The notes beneath the pieces are model-generated. The model saw only the letters and a program-made list of their open reading frames with translations, did no database searches and was not told where the DNA came from. A stretch of DNA of 64,000 bases from Ixodes scapularis (Eukaryota; Arthropoda; Arachnida; Ixodida; Ixodidae): positions 186,001 to 250,000 of the forward strand of contig NW_024609951.1 in the NCBI RefSeq assembly GCF_016920785.2, read 5' to 3'. The translations under genes and the position numbers were made by a program. Every line of letters begins with the position of its first letter. Position 1 is the stretch's first letter. This document shows positions 12,062 through 28,775 of the stretch, piece after piece.

Positions 12062-14220
12062 CAGGGTGTTTTTTTTAGCAGCACCAAATTTTCAACAAAA
12101 AAAAAGTGAACGGGAGATAGAGTAATTTGAGCCCCGGGGAAGTGTTACCGGCCATGGCGGCCTCTACAAGGAAGGTGAAATTAGGCAACTGTTTAGATAA
12201 TTAACTGTAATGTTTTAACTAACTTTTTAATTTTTTACTTGAGGGCACATAATGTATTTAAGGGATTGAAGATCGACCACAGTATGGTCTAGCCGTGTCG
12301 CGAGATTTCGATAAAAATTTTACGGGCTCGAGAAATGTCACTTTGGTAAATGGCGTCAAACCCAAACTAAACAGGAAAGGGCGCCGGTAAAGTTTTCGCT
12401 CAGCCCTTCTGGGCATGCGATTTATCATTATCGGGGACGGCTATCCTAAGTCGTCCTCTAGGCGTCGTCCTTAATGTTGTTCTAGAGGATGTACTGGAAG
12501 TTGCCCTAGACGTCGCCCTCGACGTCGTCCTCAACGTCGTCCTAGTCATCGCATAAGAGGTCGTCCTACTGGTCGTCATCGGCGTCGTCCTGAACACCGT
12601 CCATGACGTCTTTCTCGACGTCGTTTTAGAGGTCGTCCTAGACTTCGTGCTTTGCGTCGATATCTGGGACATCGTCCTCGACGTCGTCCTATACGTTAAT
12701 AAATGTAGAAACATTATTCGAACGCATTCTACATGTTGCAGCATCATGCCTTTTGCATTCCAAGAATTAAGCAGTCTTAAGTGTCCGCCTGTCCTCGCGG
12801 AACAATAATTTCACCTCGGGACTATAATGTTTTCGCATTTCTACAAGTAGTCTTAAGTGTCCTCCGTACGTTAAGAGAGAATAACAGTCTGCTTATGTGT
12901 AGGAATGCGAAAGCATTATATTCCCGCGGGTGAATTTTTTTCGAGCTATGTTTTTTACAAGTATTAACGTTAAGGACGTCTCCCTAGAGGTCTACGTGAG
13001 GTACAGTGTTTAGGTCGTCCTCTGGGACGACGTCTTGTACGATGTAGGAACGGCGTCAATGACAAATCCGAGGACGACCTCTCGAACAAGCTGGAAGACG
13101 ACGTCTTAGTCTACGTGTAGGACCAGCTATATGACTTCTAGACGACTTTGGAGACAACGTCTAGGACGACGTCAAGAACGGTGCGTAGAAAACGACGTCT
13201 AGGACGACGTTTAGAACGACGCCAAGAGGAAGGCGTCTAGGACGACTTCTCAGACAAAGTAAAGAACAACCGCTAGGACGATTTCAAGAACGACCTCTAG
13301 GACGACCTGAAGGACGACGTCTAGGACGACTTCTAGAACACCTACAGAACATCAAGGAAAACGTCGAGAACGACGCCTAAGGAAGACATCTAGGACGACC
13401 TCTAGGTCAACCTCAAGGACCACGGCTAGAGGACGACCTCAAAGTACCGCTTCACGACGTTAGACCTTAAAGCATAACGTTAGGGGTTTAACTTTAGCCT
13501 AACGTGAGCCTAGCGCGTACCCTTGTCCCCGCCTCCTGTTGCGCCGAGAGCTCTTTGGCTCGCTTTTTAGCCACAATGACGCAGTTGCTATGAATCGACG
13601 TGACCCGTAGCAGACAATGGGTATCCGCGTGCCGTTTCGGTGCTGCAGCGCCGCTTCGCTCTTTTGCATGCAGGTTCGGTCGCCTTCGGTGCGCTTCAGA
13701 AAAAAAATCAGACAAGCTCGTTCAAGCGCAACTACGCTCAATTCCAAAAATTGTATGATATTCAATTTCTCAAAGGGATACTAACGAGCCGGACGTCTTC
13801 AAATTCGTGAAATGTGAAATATTAACAACAAAATTGTCAAGGTGCAGGCGAGCTGGTATCATGATGTTAAATCGTGAAACTGGGAAGAAAACTTGAAAGA
13901 AAAAGTGTAAGAGGACACAGAAGAAAGGGGACAGGACAAACGTGTCAAACTCAGTTAACAAATCTTATTCCGTCCATAGCTTTTATAGCCACCTCCAAAG
14001 GTCACCGCCAACACACACCGATAGGCATTTCCCTTTCCATAAAAACCTCCTATACCCCAAGAGTCACTATTGTAATATGTTAGGACGTTCTGGACAAAAG
14101 GCAAAAGAGCAAACGTCCAAAACCGAATCTAGAACCCCACGCTTCATAAAATGACCTCTTGAAAAAAAATATATATACGTAAAAGATATTACGAACAAAA
14201 CACGGAAAAAAATATATATG
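12062..14220. repeat. Foldback tandem unit U2 (2159 bp)
   Basis: Same order as the preceding unit: CAGGGTGTTTTTTTT start, leader, left arm (about 12445-12705), central hairpin (12800-12945), right arm (12960-13450) and tail to the AT-rich ATATATATG at 14220. Divergence from the preceding unit is visible throughout, so the duplication is not recent. No gene. Confidence 0.75.
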
Positions 14221-15235
14221 CAGGGTGTTCTTTTTTCGCTGAACCAAATTTAAAAACAAAAAAAAGCAACGTGAGAGAGAGTAATATGAGTCCTGGGGAT
14301 GTGTTAGCGGCCATGGCGGCGTCTAGAAGAAAGGTGAAATTAGGTAATTAGAATGAGTTCGCTTGCACCTTTGCATTTAATTGCATTATAAAAATAGGTA
14401 ATTAGTTAGGTAATTAACTAAAATATTTTAACTAGCTGTGAATTTTTCACTTGTGTGGACATAGTGTATTTAGAGGATTGAGGATCGATCACAGCATCGT
14501 CTAGTCGTGACGTAAAATTCGGATAAAAAATTCTACGGGGTCAAGAAATGTCACGTTGGTAAATGGCGTCAAACCCAAACTAAACGGGAAAAGGCGCCGG
14601 CAAAGTTATCGCTCACCCCTTCTGGGCACGCGATTCGTCATGATTGCGGACGGCTCGCCTACGCAAGTGGAGCCGGCCGCGGTAATAGGGAATTATAGTA
14701 GACCGTTTTTCTCCTCCGCTACGGTATCCCTGAAGAAAACCCCGCAGCTGCGCATGCGCGCCGCCAACCTTATCTGCATAGTTCAAGCTCTTGTGGCGGA
14801 TTACGGAGCGCTATCCGGGTGCTTAGCGGGCTGCGGAAACGGTCTACTACAATTCCCCAATGACGAACTGGATGCCCGGAAGGGCGGAGCGATAACTTTA
14901 CCGGCGCTGCTTCCTGTTTAGTTTGGGTTTGACGCCGTTTCCCTAAGTGACATTTCTCGACCTTATAGCGTCTACCAGGGTTTTTTTTTATTCAAATTTG
15001 AGGACACGGCTAGACCATACTGTCCTCGATTTTCGATCCTCTAGATACGTTATGTGCCATCAAGTAAAAAATATTAGGTTGGTTAAAGCATTTTATTTAG
15101 TTAGCAAACTAATTAGTTAATTTCCCTTTTTTTCTACAGGCGTCCAGGGCCACTAACGCTTCCCAGGGCTCAAATTACTGTACCTCACGTTCCCTTTCTT
15201 AAAAATCTGGTGCAGCTAAAAATAAAAACACCCTG
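14221..15235. mobile_element. Complete CAGGGTG-ended foldback element
   Basis: Ends are CAGGGTGTTCTTTTTT and its reverse complement (AAAAACACCCTG). The arms pair over about 400 bp each (14221-14640 with 14870-15235); shared words include AAATGTCACGTTGG, GGCGTCAAACCCAAACT and GCGCCGGCAAAGTTATCGCT. The left arm equals the leader of the tandem units, which break away from it at CGGACGGCTCGCCT. So this is the intact form whose 5' half was fused to the ACGTCTAGGACG foldback to make the tandem units. Ends look hAT-like; I found no target duplication. Confidence 0.65.
14688..14857. repeat. Nested inverted repeat in the foldback spacer
   Basis: GGGAATTATAGTAGACCGTTT at 14688-14708 is matched by the inverted copy ending ...AATTCCCC at 14838-14857 (18-19 of 20 positions). 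It looks like a small MITE that sits in the spacer of the larger foldback. A related terminal word, TTTTAGTGGACCGT, occurs alone near 24070. Confidence 0.5.
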
Positions 15236-15246
15236 TGTGCATTATT

Positions 15247-15662
15247 TATGTAATCCTAGATTAAACATCAGGAGATACCTATATTGAAACTTTGGTTGCG
15301 ATAGACAAAATTTGTCTCGTGTCGACAGTCATACCCATGTCACCTCGAACCACATGGTCCGAACGGTCACGTGATCCTCTACGCGACGGCGGGAAAACGT
15401 AGAACAACGTGCAAGTGTCGTCTGCTCCGCACGTTTCGCCAATGTAGTTTGCTACGACAACCAACGACGGTCTGCACCACTGCGGCCTCGGCCTGCGCTT
15501 CTTTTTAAAAAAAGTAAGTTTTCTCGAACGCACATTTTTGAAGCTCTTCTAGAAGCTAAGAAATACTAAGCATGACAAGTATACAGACGAACGTGCCACA
15601 GTTAATTTCCGAAGACACAAATGAAGTGTAGCAGAGCCAGCAGCGTAATGCTTGTCCTCACG
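15247..15662. repeat. Duplicated flank, copy 2 (pairs with 6962-7390)
   Basis: See 6962-7390 for the shared landmarks. Here the flank begins directly after the right end of the 14221-15235 element. No gene recognised. Confidence 0.65.
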
Positions 15663-16139
15663 GTAACAGGAGAACAAGCACTCCCTGGGTCATCTCGTGG
15701 GGACGTCTTAATATCCTGGAGATATCCCCAGGGAAAGAAGTAATGCCATTTTGTGTTGCCTCGAAATCCGCTGCTTCCAGAGGACAACGAGCTCTGCCCA
15801 TTGGCCAAACTCTCGCAGTATAAATGACTCTGCAAATAGTAGTAGTTTTAGACCACGTGTTGGCAAGAAAGTGAAAAATCAGTAGACACTGTAGCATACA
15901 GTAAGATAGTAAACAAAAATATTGGCCACTCGAGCCGATTCGCGGCCCAGGAGCCAGGACTACGACGACGGTTCAGTGTCACTGCAGTGACACACTTAAT
16001 TTAGACATTTATCATATTTTCACCCTCGACAAATAACTCTACTCTATAACCTAATATTTCGAAATTAATAGCAGCTCCAAATTCCTTTAAAAACAATTTG
16101 AACAGCTGCGGCTTTCACAGCGACTCAGTGTATGACTTC
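15663..16139. other. Non-coding stretch upstream of the THAP locus
   Basis: AT-rich and without a supported frame. A short palindrome CACTGCAGTG is seen near 15978. It leads into the CpG-rich promoter at 16140. Confidence 0.4.
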
Positions 16140-16252
16140 GGCGCCGTCGACCCGGCGGACCGCGGCTTTCCGGTCACGTCACGCGAAAGGTTGGTTGGGC
16201 TGCGCCTGAATGGCTCGTGCGGGCTTCTCGTCATTCTTCCGGTGTTAGAATG
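16140..16252 (+). promoter_or_regulatory. Housekeeping-type promoter and 5' exon
   Basis: A CpG-rich block holds TTTCCGGTCACGTCACG (ETS-like then CRE-like) and CATTCTTCCGGTGTTAG (ETS-like, with a pyrimidine-rich start-site context). It ends in a strong splice donor, ATG|GTGAGT, with the exon end at 16252. This arrangement is typical of TATA-less housekeeping genes. The ATG at the exon end would give only a short upstream frame if spliced to the acceptor at 16936, since that frame meets a stop 15 codons on, so I treat the exon as mostly 5' UTR. Confidence 0.45.
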
Positions 16253-16950
16253 GTGAGTCGTTTTACTGACACCGTATTTTGCTTGCTTTTGGCTATATAC
16301 TAGTTTCGTCTCGCCTTAGCATGGACTAACCGTGAATGCTGTGCTAGCGCGAGCGGCTGGCCTTCACTCCCTTGACTGGAGCACTCGCTGCACGAGCGCT
16401 CGAGCAGCCGCCGAGGCTTCATTCGAAGCAACTATCTCGCGCTTTTAGCACGCGCGGCTACTGACGTGAGACGAAGTAGAGTTGGACGCAAGGGCTAAAG
16501 CGCGAGCTAATTGCTCTGGATGAAGCCTCGGCAGTAGCACGTGCTCGCGTGCGCTAGTGCAGCGAGAGCGCCAGTCAAGGCACTCAAGGCATACTCAATT
16601 TCATACCTTATGTGCATCGCTGTCAATGCTGGTGGCGCGAGCGCACGGCTTTCGCTCGAGAACCTTTGACAGCGTTGAAATCGTTGTACCTGGCGCCAGG
16701 TAAGAAGCAGGGTGCAGGTGGCCTTCATGCGCGCTTTGCTTAGGGCGAGGCCATCTATAAGCAAAGAGCGCTCGCAAGGAAAATACAAAAAAATGGGGTG
16801 TGACAATACTGTGAGGGTTTTTCTTTATCACCACTCTTTATTGTCGTTTCAATAATTTTTGTTTCCAAATTGAGATGAAATGAAGGCACTAAATTCGCGT
16901 AATCTCAAATTGACTTCTGCTATTTTTGTTTCTCAGCTGATGCCGCCAGG

Positions 16951-17054
16951 ATGTTTGGCTACGGCAGCTACTGTTGCGTAGTCTGGTGCGGAAACAATGG
17001 AACAACGCGCAAGAAGCCAGGAACAAAGTTCTTCCGAGTTCCACGAGAGGACAG
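16951..17054 (+). CDS. THAP-domain protein, first coding exon (partial)
   Basis: A good acceptor (TTTGTTTCTCAG, ending 16936) is followed by CCAGGATG and a 34-codon frame that includes YCCVVWCGNNGTTRKK and KFFRVPREDR. This matches the N-terminal half of a THAP zinc finger: Cys-x(2-4)-Cys, a basic stretch, then a F-x-x-P motif and an acidic/basic pair. A donor, ACAG|GTTGAT at 17054, cuts the frame in phase 2, a plausible THAP exon border. The downstream half (conserved Trp and Cys-x2-His) is not found in the next 2 kb, so either the intron is long, the gene is a relic, or I missed a short exon. THAP proteins are sequence-specific DNA-binding factors, some derived from P-element transposases. 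The 684-bp intron to the exon at 16140-16252 is inferred. Confidence 0.45.
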
Positions 17055-17576
17055 GTTGATGGTGATTTTAATTTTTGCACTCCAGAATGTCGTGAACGGT
17101 TTTAAAAATGTTTTGCAGGATTCGATTCTGCTGGCATGTCTGTTTCGTAAATAGAAACTTGGATAAAGTTCGCTTTCATTCTCGCGTCTTTGGTGTACAG
17201 CTTGCAAAGTTCAGTGGGTAGAACTTCATTCTGGTGATGTGTTTCAACCTTTATGGTTGCATTTCATAAGATATCTGCAAGGTAAAATAAATTTTGTTTG
17301 GATTTTATTGGGCCGTGCAGACTGCATACTAGTCATTTGTTGAGATTATTTGCAGCAAGTAGATTGCACTCTACTCCTCTACTGGTCTATTGTGGTGACT
17401 GCTTTTTTAGCTTGTCATGTCTGTTTTTTTTCCTATTATGGTCTTGTGGAATGTGTAACTTCCCATTTTGATCTTTGTTAATACTCTCTTAGGTCACTCA
17501 TCTTGAATGAAACTTCATTTTCTTTTGGACATTGTCTCTGCTTTACACATATGTGAAGCTTGAAAGAGATTAAGAT

Positions 17577-17879
17577 CAGGGTGTCTACCAACCTGGCAAG
17601 CCTGAAATTCTCAGGCAATATTGGATCACCTGGAAAAGTCAGGGAATTATCAGGGAAACTGTCAAAAAGGTTGGCTAAATCAGGAGAAGTGACCAGTAAA
17701 AGTGGCACGGTGGTTCGGAACGAAGCCCGGCGATCAGGTGTCGCCACGGCTCTGCTGAATAGCATTGCCCAAAATGTCATCCTTCGAAGGAAGGAACAGC
17801 CAGAGAATTTTATCGAAATAGTAAAAAAAAACCTGAAAACCTCATGGACTTTGAAAGAAGTCATTTGGTAGACACCCTG
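17577..17879. mobile_element. hAT-like MITE (CAGGGTGTCTACCA ends)
   Basis: Perfect 14-bp terminal inverted repeats, CAGGGTGTCTACCA and TGGTAGACACCCTG. The interior shows the short phased words (CCTGG, CAGGGAA) known from this widespread animal MITE type. TAAGAT abuts both ends (17571-17576 and 17880-17885), a 6-bp repeat rather than the 8 bp expected of hAT. It lies in the presumed intron of the THAP locus. Open frames across it on both strands are spurious. Confidence 0.7.
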
Positions 17880-19830
17880 TAAGATGTACTTTATCAGTCA
17901 GTGCATATTGCATGCCAAACCTTGGTGGAATCATTTGTGATGAGTAAGTCGCAGGTACACCGGGCACCGGTCTGCTTCTAGCAGTCTTTTGTCAGCCATT
18001 TCCTGTGCACTTTTTATGGTAGTGGTCATGTTAAAACTTACATGTAAAATGTGACATGTTAAGCGTTACATTAACGTAAAACCTGTATTAGTCCGTCGGT
18101 TGGCTTTCAGTTCTTATTAGTTTGGTCATTATTGTTACTTAAATCAGCAGGAGCAAGGTATGTTTAATTGTGCAGTGCAGGATGTGTTAGGGATATTTAA
18201 TGACTACGTCAGAAACTAAGTAGGTCTATACTAGTAACAATCTCGTTTAGGAATTTACTTGTCTGTTTTTTCTCATTGTGGTCATCGTGCATCTCAGAAT
18301 TGTTCTGCTGAACTTTATATTTGCATACAAATTGCATTGGATCAAGGAGCTTTGATACTGCACGGCCAGCTTTTTTTTTAGTGTTTGTTGCTGATGCTGC
18401 ATATGTTATATGTGTGTGTGCGCCTTGCATGGAGCTTGTTTGGCAATACAAAATAGGCTTTCAATCTAATTGCAGTTGTAATTCCAGTCGTTTGATAAGA
18501 TTTTCATGCATGCCATAATATGCTTGTCATATTTTTGTAGGATGTCCTCTTTGTGAATCCTTGATACAAGGTGCTTGTGTTTCGTAGTTATTGTAAATAT
18601 ATACCAGACACAAACTGTCCATCATATATTTTGTTGCGAAAATATACTTCGTTGATTACTCCCTGGTGGTGTTCTTCTGGGCAGCACTAACCTACATGAA
18701 TTTCCTGGCTTGTAAAGTCAGTTTTAACTGTATATAGTATTGTCCATTTGTTGTCCGCATTATAATTCACATATACGTGTGAAGTAATTATAGATTTGGC
18801 ATGCGAGAATAGCAGGAAAAACATAGCTAGCAACAAACCAGATGGCGCAGGCTACCGCCCAACACACTACGCCAAACTAGATATCTATCCACCCGGTATT
18901 TGTTTTTATTGTGACTTCATTATTTAGTTGGGGACAACGACGGCCGCTGGGTGCGCTCCCTGCCAGCTAAATGGACCGCTGGGGCCCACGGAAATGTCCG
19001 CTCTTTACCTTGTGTAGCCTATGACTGTAGTATTATCACTGAATCAGCGAAATTCTAAAAACAAAATCGGTAAATCTACTGATAAATCAGTAGGAGGAGC
19101 AACACTGTATTACAGAAGTCAGCACACGCCCAGGTCGGGACGCGCTACCTGAAATCACCGGTGAGACCTGGTTGCATCAAAACAATATTAACTGTGCCGT
19201 GAAACCTTGTAAAATAAAAGTTCTAAAAACCATCACGTGCCTGCTATTTTGTACCAATCTTCAATAAAAGTTCCTACAGAACAGTTTTTTTCCATTTGTT
19301 TTTATGCAAAAAACACGCTTTCTAAAAGCTCATGGTAACCAGAATTCAGATGCTGGCCGGAGAAGTTACTCTTTGTGTGGATGCTAGTAAAGGGCGCCAC
19401 CGCTCCCTTGTTCTGGAGTTCTCCCGCCCCGCCAGCACCGCTCTGTTGACGTATGCAAAGATCTGTGCGACGACCGCAGTTTTAATGGCATTTCTTTCGA
19501 AAAGAATTGTTCCGAAATCATATGTTTGAGAAGTATCATGAAACTGCCTAATAATACAAAATCTTTGCATTTATATTCATAATGTAATCCACTTAAAGGA
19601 GTCATGCAATTTTTTTTTTCATTCCTCCTTAGCTTTAATCCTCAAATCAAAAGCGGATTGAGAAATCACGTGGTCGTGGCATGTTTTTGAATCAGTGCGA
19701 TAACTCGAAGCTTTCACCGTGCTTTTTGAGCACACCATATAACTTGTCATTCGCAAGTGATAATAACTTCCGTGAGGACACTCATTGACCACGAACGCGA
19801 ATACAAATATTTGTTGACGAGCGCATATAT
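17880..19830. other. Presumed intron/3' region with poly(A) signals
   Basis: AT-rich sequence with no recognisable exon. AATAAA occurs at 19213-19218 and 19263-19268, 50 bp apart, which could mark the 3' end of a transcript from the 16.1 kb promoter or be chance. From 19300 on there is no supported feature; overlapping short frames on both strands at 19330-19600 are not credible. Confidence 0.35.
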
Positions 19831-20204
19831 TGTCACGGGTGGTGACCAAAAGAAAACAGAAAATGAACAAGAAGAAATAAACGTTTAATGTGGCGAACTT
19901 GTGCCAAAAATAAAAGGGTACAAATGAAAACACCAGAGCGTCGCGGGCGTCGATATCGGCGAAACCGCAGGATCGAGCGCAGAGGCGAGACTGACTCGGC
20001 AAGGTCGCGAGCGGCGTCTTATCTAGAGTGAGTCACTATCTCGAAGATTCGGCGGAGAAGGTTCGAGCGTAGCGCGCTCGCGGCGAGAATGAACACGCAC
20101 TTTCTAGAACAACATAAGCAGGGATAAACGACAAAAGTTATGTCCGGAGCAAGAATAAACGAGAAAGTTCTAGAAGTCAGTGACCCTGCGCGCGGCAATA
20201 TACA
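19831..20204 (-). repeat. LTR-like dispersed repeat, copy 1
   Basis: On the minus strand it ends ...CACCACCCGTGACA (TGTCACGGGTGGTGACCAAAAG on the plus strand at 19831). It aligns with 21311-21660 in two blocks: the terminal 100 bp including AAACGTTTAATGTGGCGAACTTG, and a GCGTCGAT...CGGCGAAAC block. Features expected of an LTR on the minus strand are the CA end, ATTAAA-like poly(A) words and tandem heat-shock-like GAAnnTTC words. No internal retroelement sequence joins the two copies, so they may be solo LTRs. No clean target duplication. Confidence 0.4.
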
Positions 20205-20684
20205 TCCGAGTAACGCAGTTCTCATGTGCAATGCGTGAGCACGGGTCGGCTGACGTGCTTTGGGTAGCGCTGACATGCTCTGAGTACAGCGGATGTATCA
20301 CAGTGAAAAGGCGGAGAGCTTTCAAGGGAAATGAGGTGCAAAATAGTCCCCTATATCTTCAAATGTTCGCACCGAAAAGCTGGCTTTTGACTTTGTACCC
20401 TCTTTATTCTGGCCCACAAAATGATATGCAAATAGTAAACTCCCAATGCAACATTATTTATCCCAGCGCAAAATTCATTTCATGTCAATTAAAAGGATAA
20501 AAGGCGCGAAGAGAACAGGGCGAAAAAAGAACCACGTACGGCACCGACAAGCTTCAACTTCCAACTGATTTAATAAAACACGAAACATTGTCAAACTGTC
20601 GGTCCCCATCGCCTAAACACGTGCAACAGATAAAGGTTCTTATCGCTCATCAGACGCAACGCTCAAGAAACACACTTTCTTTGT
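20205..20684. other. Non-coding stretch, no gene recognised
   Basis: Part of this (20520-20684) may be 3' UTR of the adjoining minus-strand Penelope fragment, to judge by position only. No other feature. Confidence 0.3.
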
Positions 20685-20939
20685 TTAGCAGATAAAGGGA
20701 TGGCCGTTTACACATTTGTCAGCCGCTTTGTGTATACCGAAAGCTTCGATTAATCCCCTTTCCATCCTTTCCTTTCCTATATTAATAAAGCTTGTGTGCT
20801 CTAACAAAGTTTCACACCCGCATCGTTCGCAGTGCTCCGCAAAATGCTCACCGGAATATTTGCGTACGGCTAGCTTGAGTTGCTTCGCTCTTTCGTTAAA
20901 GGGTGATGCAACAATTTTTGTACTTTGCGCAAATACCAC
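20685..20939 (-). pseudogene. Penelope-like element fragment (GIY-YIG C-terminal half)
   Basis: The minus-strand frame contains HFAEHCERCGCE, SFINIGKERMERGLIEAFGI and DKCVN. This is the conserved second half of the GIY-YIG endonuclease of Penelope-like retroelements: the HC/CxC zinc-binding cluster, then R-x-x-I/L-I-E-A around the catalytic glutamate, then DxCVS/N. The GIY...YIG motifs and the reverse transcriptase are missing, so it is a 5'-truncated relic. Confidence 0.55.
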
Positions 20940-21310
20940 TTAAAACGAATCCCTGACGTTAATGACCTATGAAACAGGCGTTCGTTTTTCACCCCACGTA
21001 AGAGAAGTTTTAGAAAAAAAATTAAAAAAAAAACGAGCACCGTGCACCCCCTAAACTCGCCGCCAGAACCAACGGCCACGTGATCTTAAGCCCGTTATAT
21101 GCCGCCAATTTGATCATAGCCACGCCTAGGGTTGGCAAAGCACAGGAGATGCGCTGAGTTCCAGACATTGTTATGGCCCGGCTATTGTCGTTGTTGCAGC
21201 GATTGGACACGGGCCATTACCCGAATGCATGTCGAGGCATCGATTGTCACGAGCCCAGATCGAATGCGTACGCAGTCTTCGCGTCCACTGTGTGAGCAGC
21301 GTTTGGATAG
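20940..21310. other. Non-coding spacer between repeats
   Basis: No supported gene or repeat. Contains a short poly(A)-rich run near 21013-21034. Confidence 0.3.
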
Positions 21311-21660
21311 TGTCACGGGTGGTGACCAAAAGAAAAATCAATAAACAGGAAGAAAGAAACGTTTAATGTGGCGAACTTGTGCCCAAAAAGAGAACAGAAA
21401 AAGGATAGCCTCGCAGGCGTCGATGGCGGCGAAACAATAGGATCGAACGCTAAGGCGAGACCGACTGCAAAGCGCCACGCGGAGCCCTTATGTATACGCG
21501 CGTTGGCTTGTGAAAGAATCGGCCTAGAACGTTCGGCGACTAGAACATTCGGAACTCGATCAGATCACAACGTTCTCGAACTCACGGGAACGCAATGTTG
21601 AAAGAATAAATAAAAGAACACTGCACCGACTGGAATCGGTCCTAGACTTTCCGCGCAACA
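21311..21660 (-). repeat. LTR-like dispersed repeat, copy 2
   Basis: Second copy of the repeat at 19831-20204. On the minus strand it would run TGTTGCGCGG...CCCGTGACA, with a TATA-like TATACATAAGG near 21490 and ATTAAA near 21360. The two copies share terminal blocks but diverge in between. It overlaps the SINE-like head at 21627-21706, so one of the two boundaries is wrong. Confidence 0.4.
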
Positions 21661-21706
21661 GTCAAGCACGGTAACCACTCGGCCACGCACGCGGTCGCTC
21701 GCCGAC
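21627..21706 (-). repeat. tRNA-derived SINE head (truncated)
   Basis: On the minus strand the sequence GTGGCCGAGTGGTTACCGTG carries a perfect Pol III A box (TGGCCGAGTGG, 21675-21685). It is followed by GCTTGACTG and AAAGTC in the order found in a very common tick tRNA-derived SINE. The B box region (GACCGATTCCAGTCGG) is degenerate and no SINE body follows. From recall of tick genomic repeats, not from a search. Confidence 0.4.
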
Positions 21707-21826
21707 CCGTGTGGCAATACCTTCACAGCCGGAAACACAAAGCTCGATGACGCATTCCCGCGGATCGCACTGTTGCCTTTGTCCCACCAGCTCCGTCATC
21801 AAATTTCGCGAAGGAGCAAAAGGCGG

Positions 21827-22108
21827 CTATGGAAGGAGCGACTGAAAGAAGAGCTCCGCTTTCATCCTTTGAATTCCGGCGCGACGAAGACGCTTCTTGG
21901 TCAGTGATGTTGCGTTCAAGTATTTTGGGGTCCCGCTAGTGATAAGAAGCGGATGTAAAGTAAGAAATATTCCTACCCAATGTCGTTGCACAGCCTCTTT
22001 AATGCATCGGTCGGTCTGACCGATGTAAACTTGGCCGCAACTAAAAGGAAACTTATAAACCACCTTAGTCACGCATTTAACCTTATAATCGATATGTACC
22101 AACTAGCC
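21827..22108 (-). pseudogene. Penelope-like element fragment (GIY-YIG N-terminal half)
   Basis: The minus-strand frame reads KVVYKFPFSCGQVYIGQTDR, the GIY-YIG core typical of Penelope-like elements (VVY...CG..YIGQT.R). The sequence after about residue 35 no longer follows the family and lacks the HC/CxC cluster. This is a different fragment from the one at 20685-20939, which carries the other half of the domain. Confidence 0.6.
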
Positions 22109-22860
22109 CCAAACTAAATTTTATTTATTTTATGGCCCCTTTATATCTTGAAATCAATAAGAGTACAAGCACATTGAAGAAAGAAAAAGCCTCGCGGAAA
22201 GCTGGAGTTTTTTTTTTTTTTTTTTCAAAAGAGGGAAATGTAAATTATCTTGATCCGCAAGTTTGGAACGAAGAGTCTAATTTTAACATTCCAGTTTTCG
22301 TTCCGTGAGGAATTCATAACACATGAACATGTCGGGACCACACCGAATCTTGTAAGGAACTCCAGAAGCAGCGCAGTGACGGAACCTTACACTTTGTTTT
22401 ACATCCCTGTTTATGCTCGAAGTGAAACAGTGTTATCTATCTCATCTGGAAGTCCGTTTTAAAAGCAGCACTGAAAAAAAAATTGCAACAAAAGCTTTTT
22501 TTTTTTTTTTATATACACGAGAATCCAGAGAAGCACGGAAGCACACTTTTTAACATTGAAACACTTTGGGGAGTTTTGTAATTGAACTTCAAAGTGAAGC
22601 CAGCCGATATTATAATCGCTCGTTTGATTGATGTACACCTCAGATACAATAAATACAAGTATGTTTTAGTGCATTTCCTACGAATGACAGACATCTACTT
22701 TGACGAGCTCTGAGTGAACGCTAAGCATGAATCAAGTTTTCCTTGCGTGCTCTCCATAAGACGAGCGGAATCCTTTATCGCTTTCCATAAACTGTATCGC
22801 TTTCCAGGTGAAAGTATTTCATCGTTGCCTAAAATCGTACAGAATGCCCGTACTGCTACC
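22109..22860. other. Non-coding stretch with poly(T) runs
   Basis: Poly(T) runs at about 22209-22225 and 22497-22510 on the plus strand. No gene recognised. Confidence 0.35.
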
Positions 22861-22861
22861 A

Positions 22862-22882
22862 ATATATATATATATATATATA
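22862..22882. repeat. TA microsatellite
   Basis: Uninterrupted alternating AT of about 20 bp, 38 bp left of the palindrome. Confidence 0.8.
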
Positions 22883-22920
22883 ATGGGATTGAGTGAAGAT
22901 TGACAAGTGCAGCCGTAGTA

Positions 22921-28775
<5,855 letters not shown>

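Noticed and set aside
4539..12747. Arg/Thr/Ser-rich open frames on the minus strand (4539-4724, 12400-12747) and similar plus-strand frames
   Set aside because: They follow the periodic ACGTCTAGGACG arm motif of the foldback units; composition is dictated by the repeat, and no start or splice context supports them.
16250..16965. ATG at 16250 as the THAP start codon
   Set aside because: Spliced to the acceptor at 16936 it gives a frame that stops after about 15 codons and is not in phase with the THAP half-domain.
17478..17871. Overlapping frames of 103 and 128 codons on opposite strands
   Set aside because: They coincide with the MITE at 17577-17879 and its termini; no domain.
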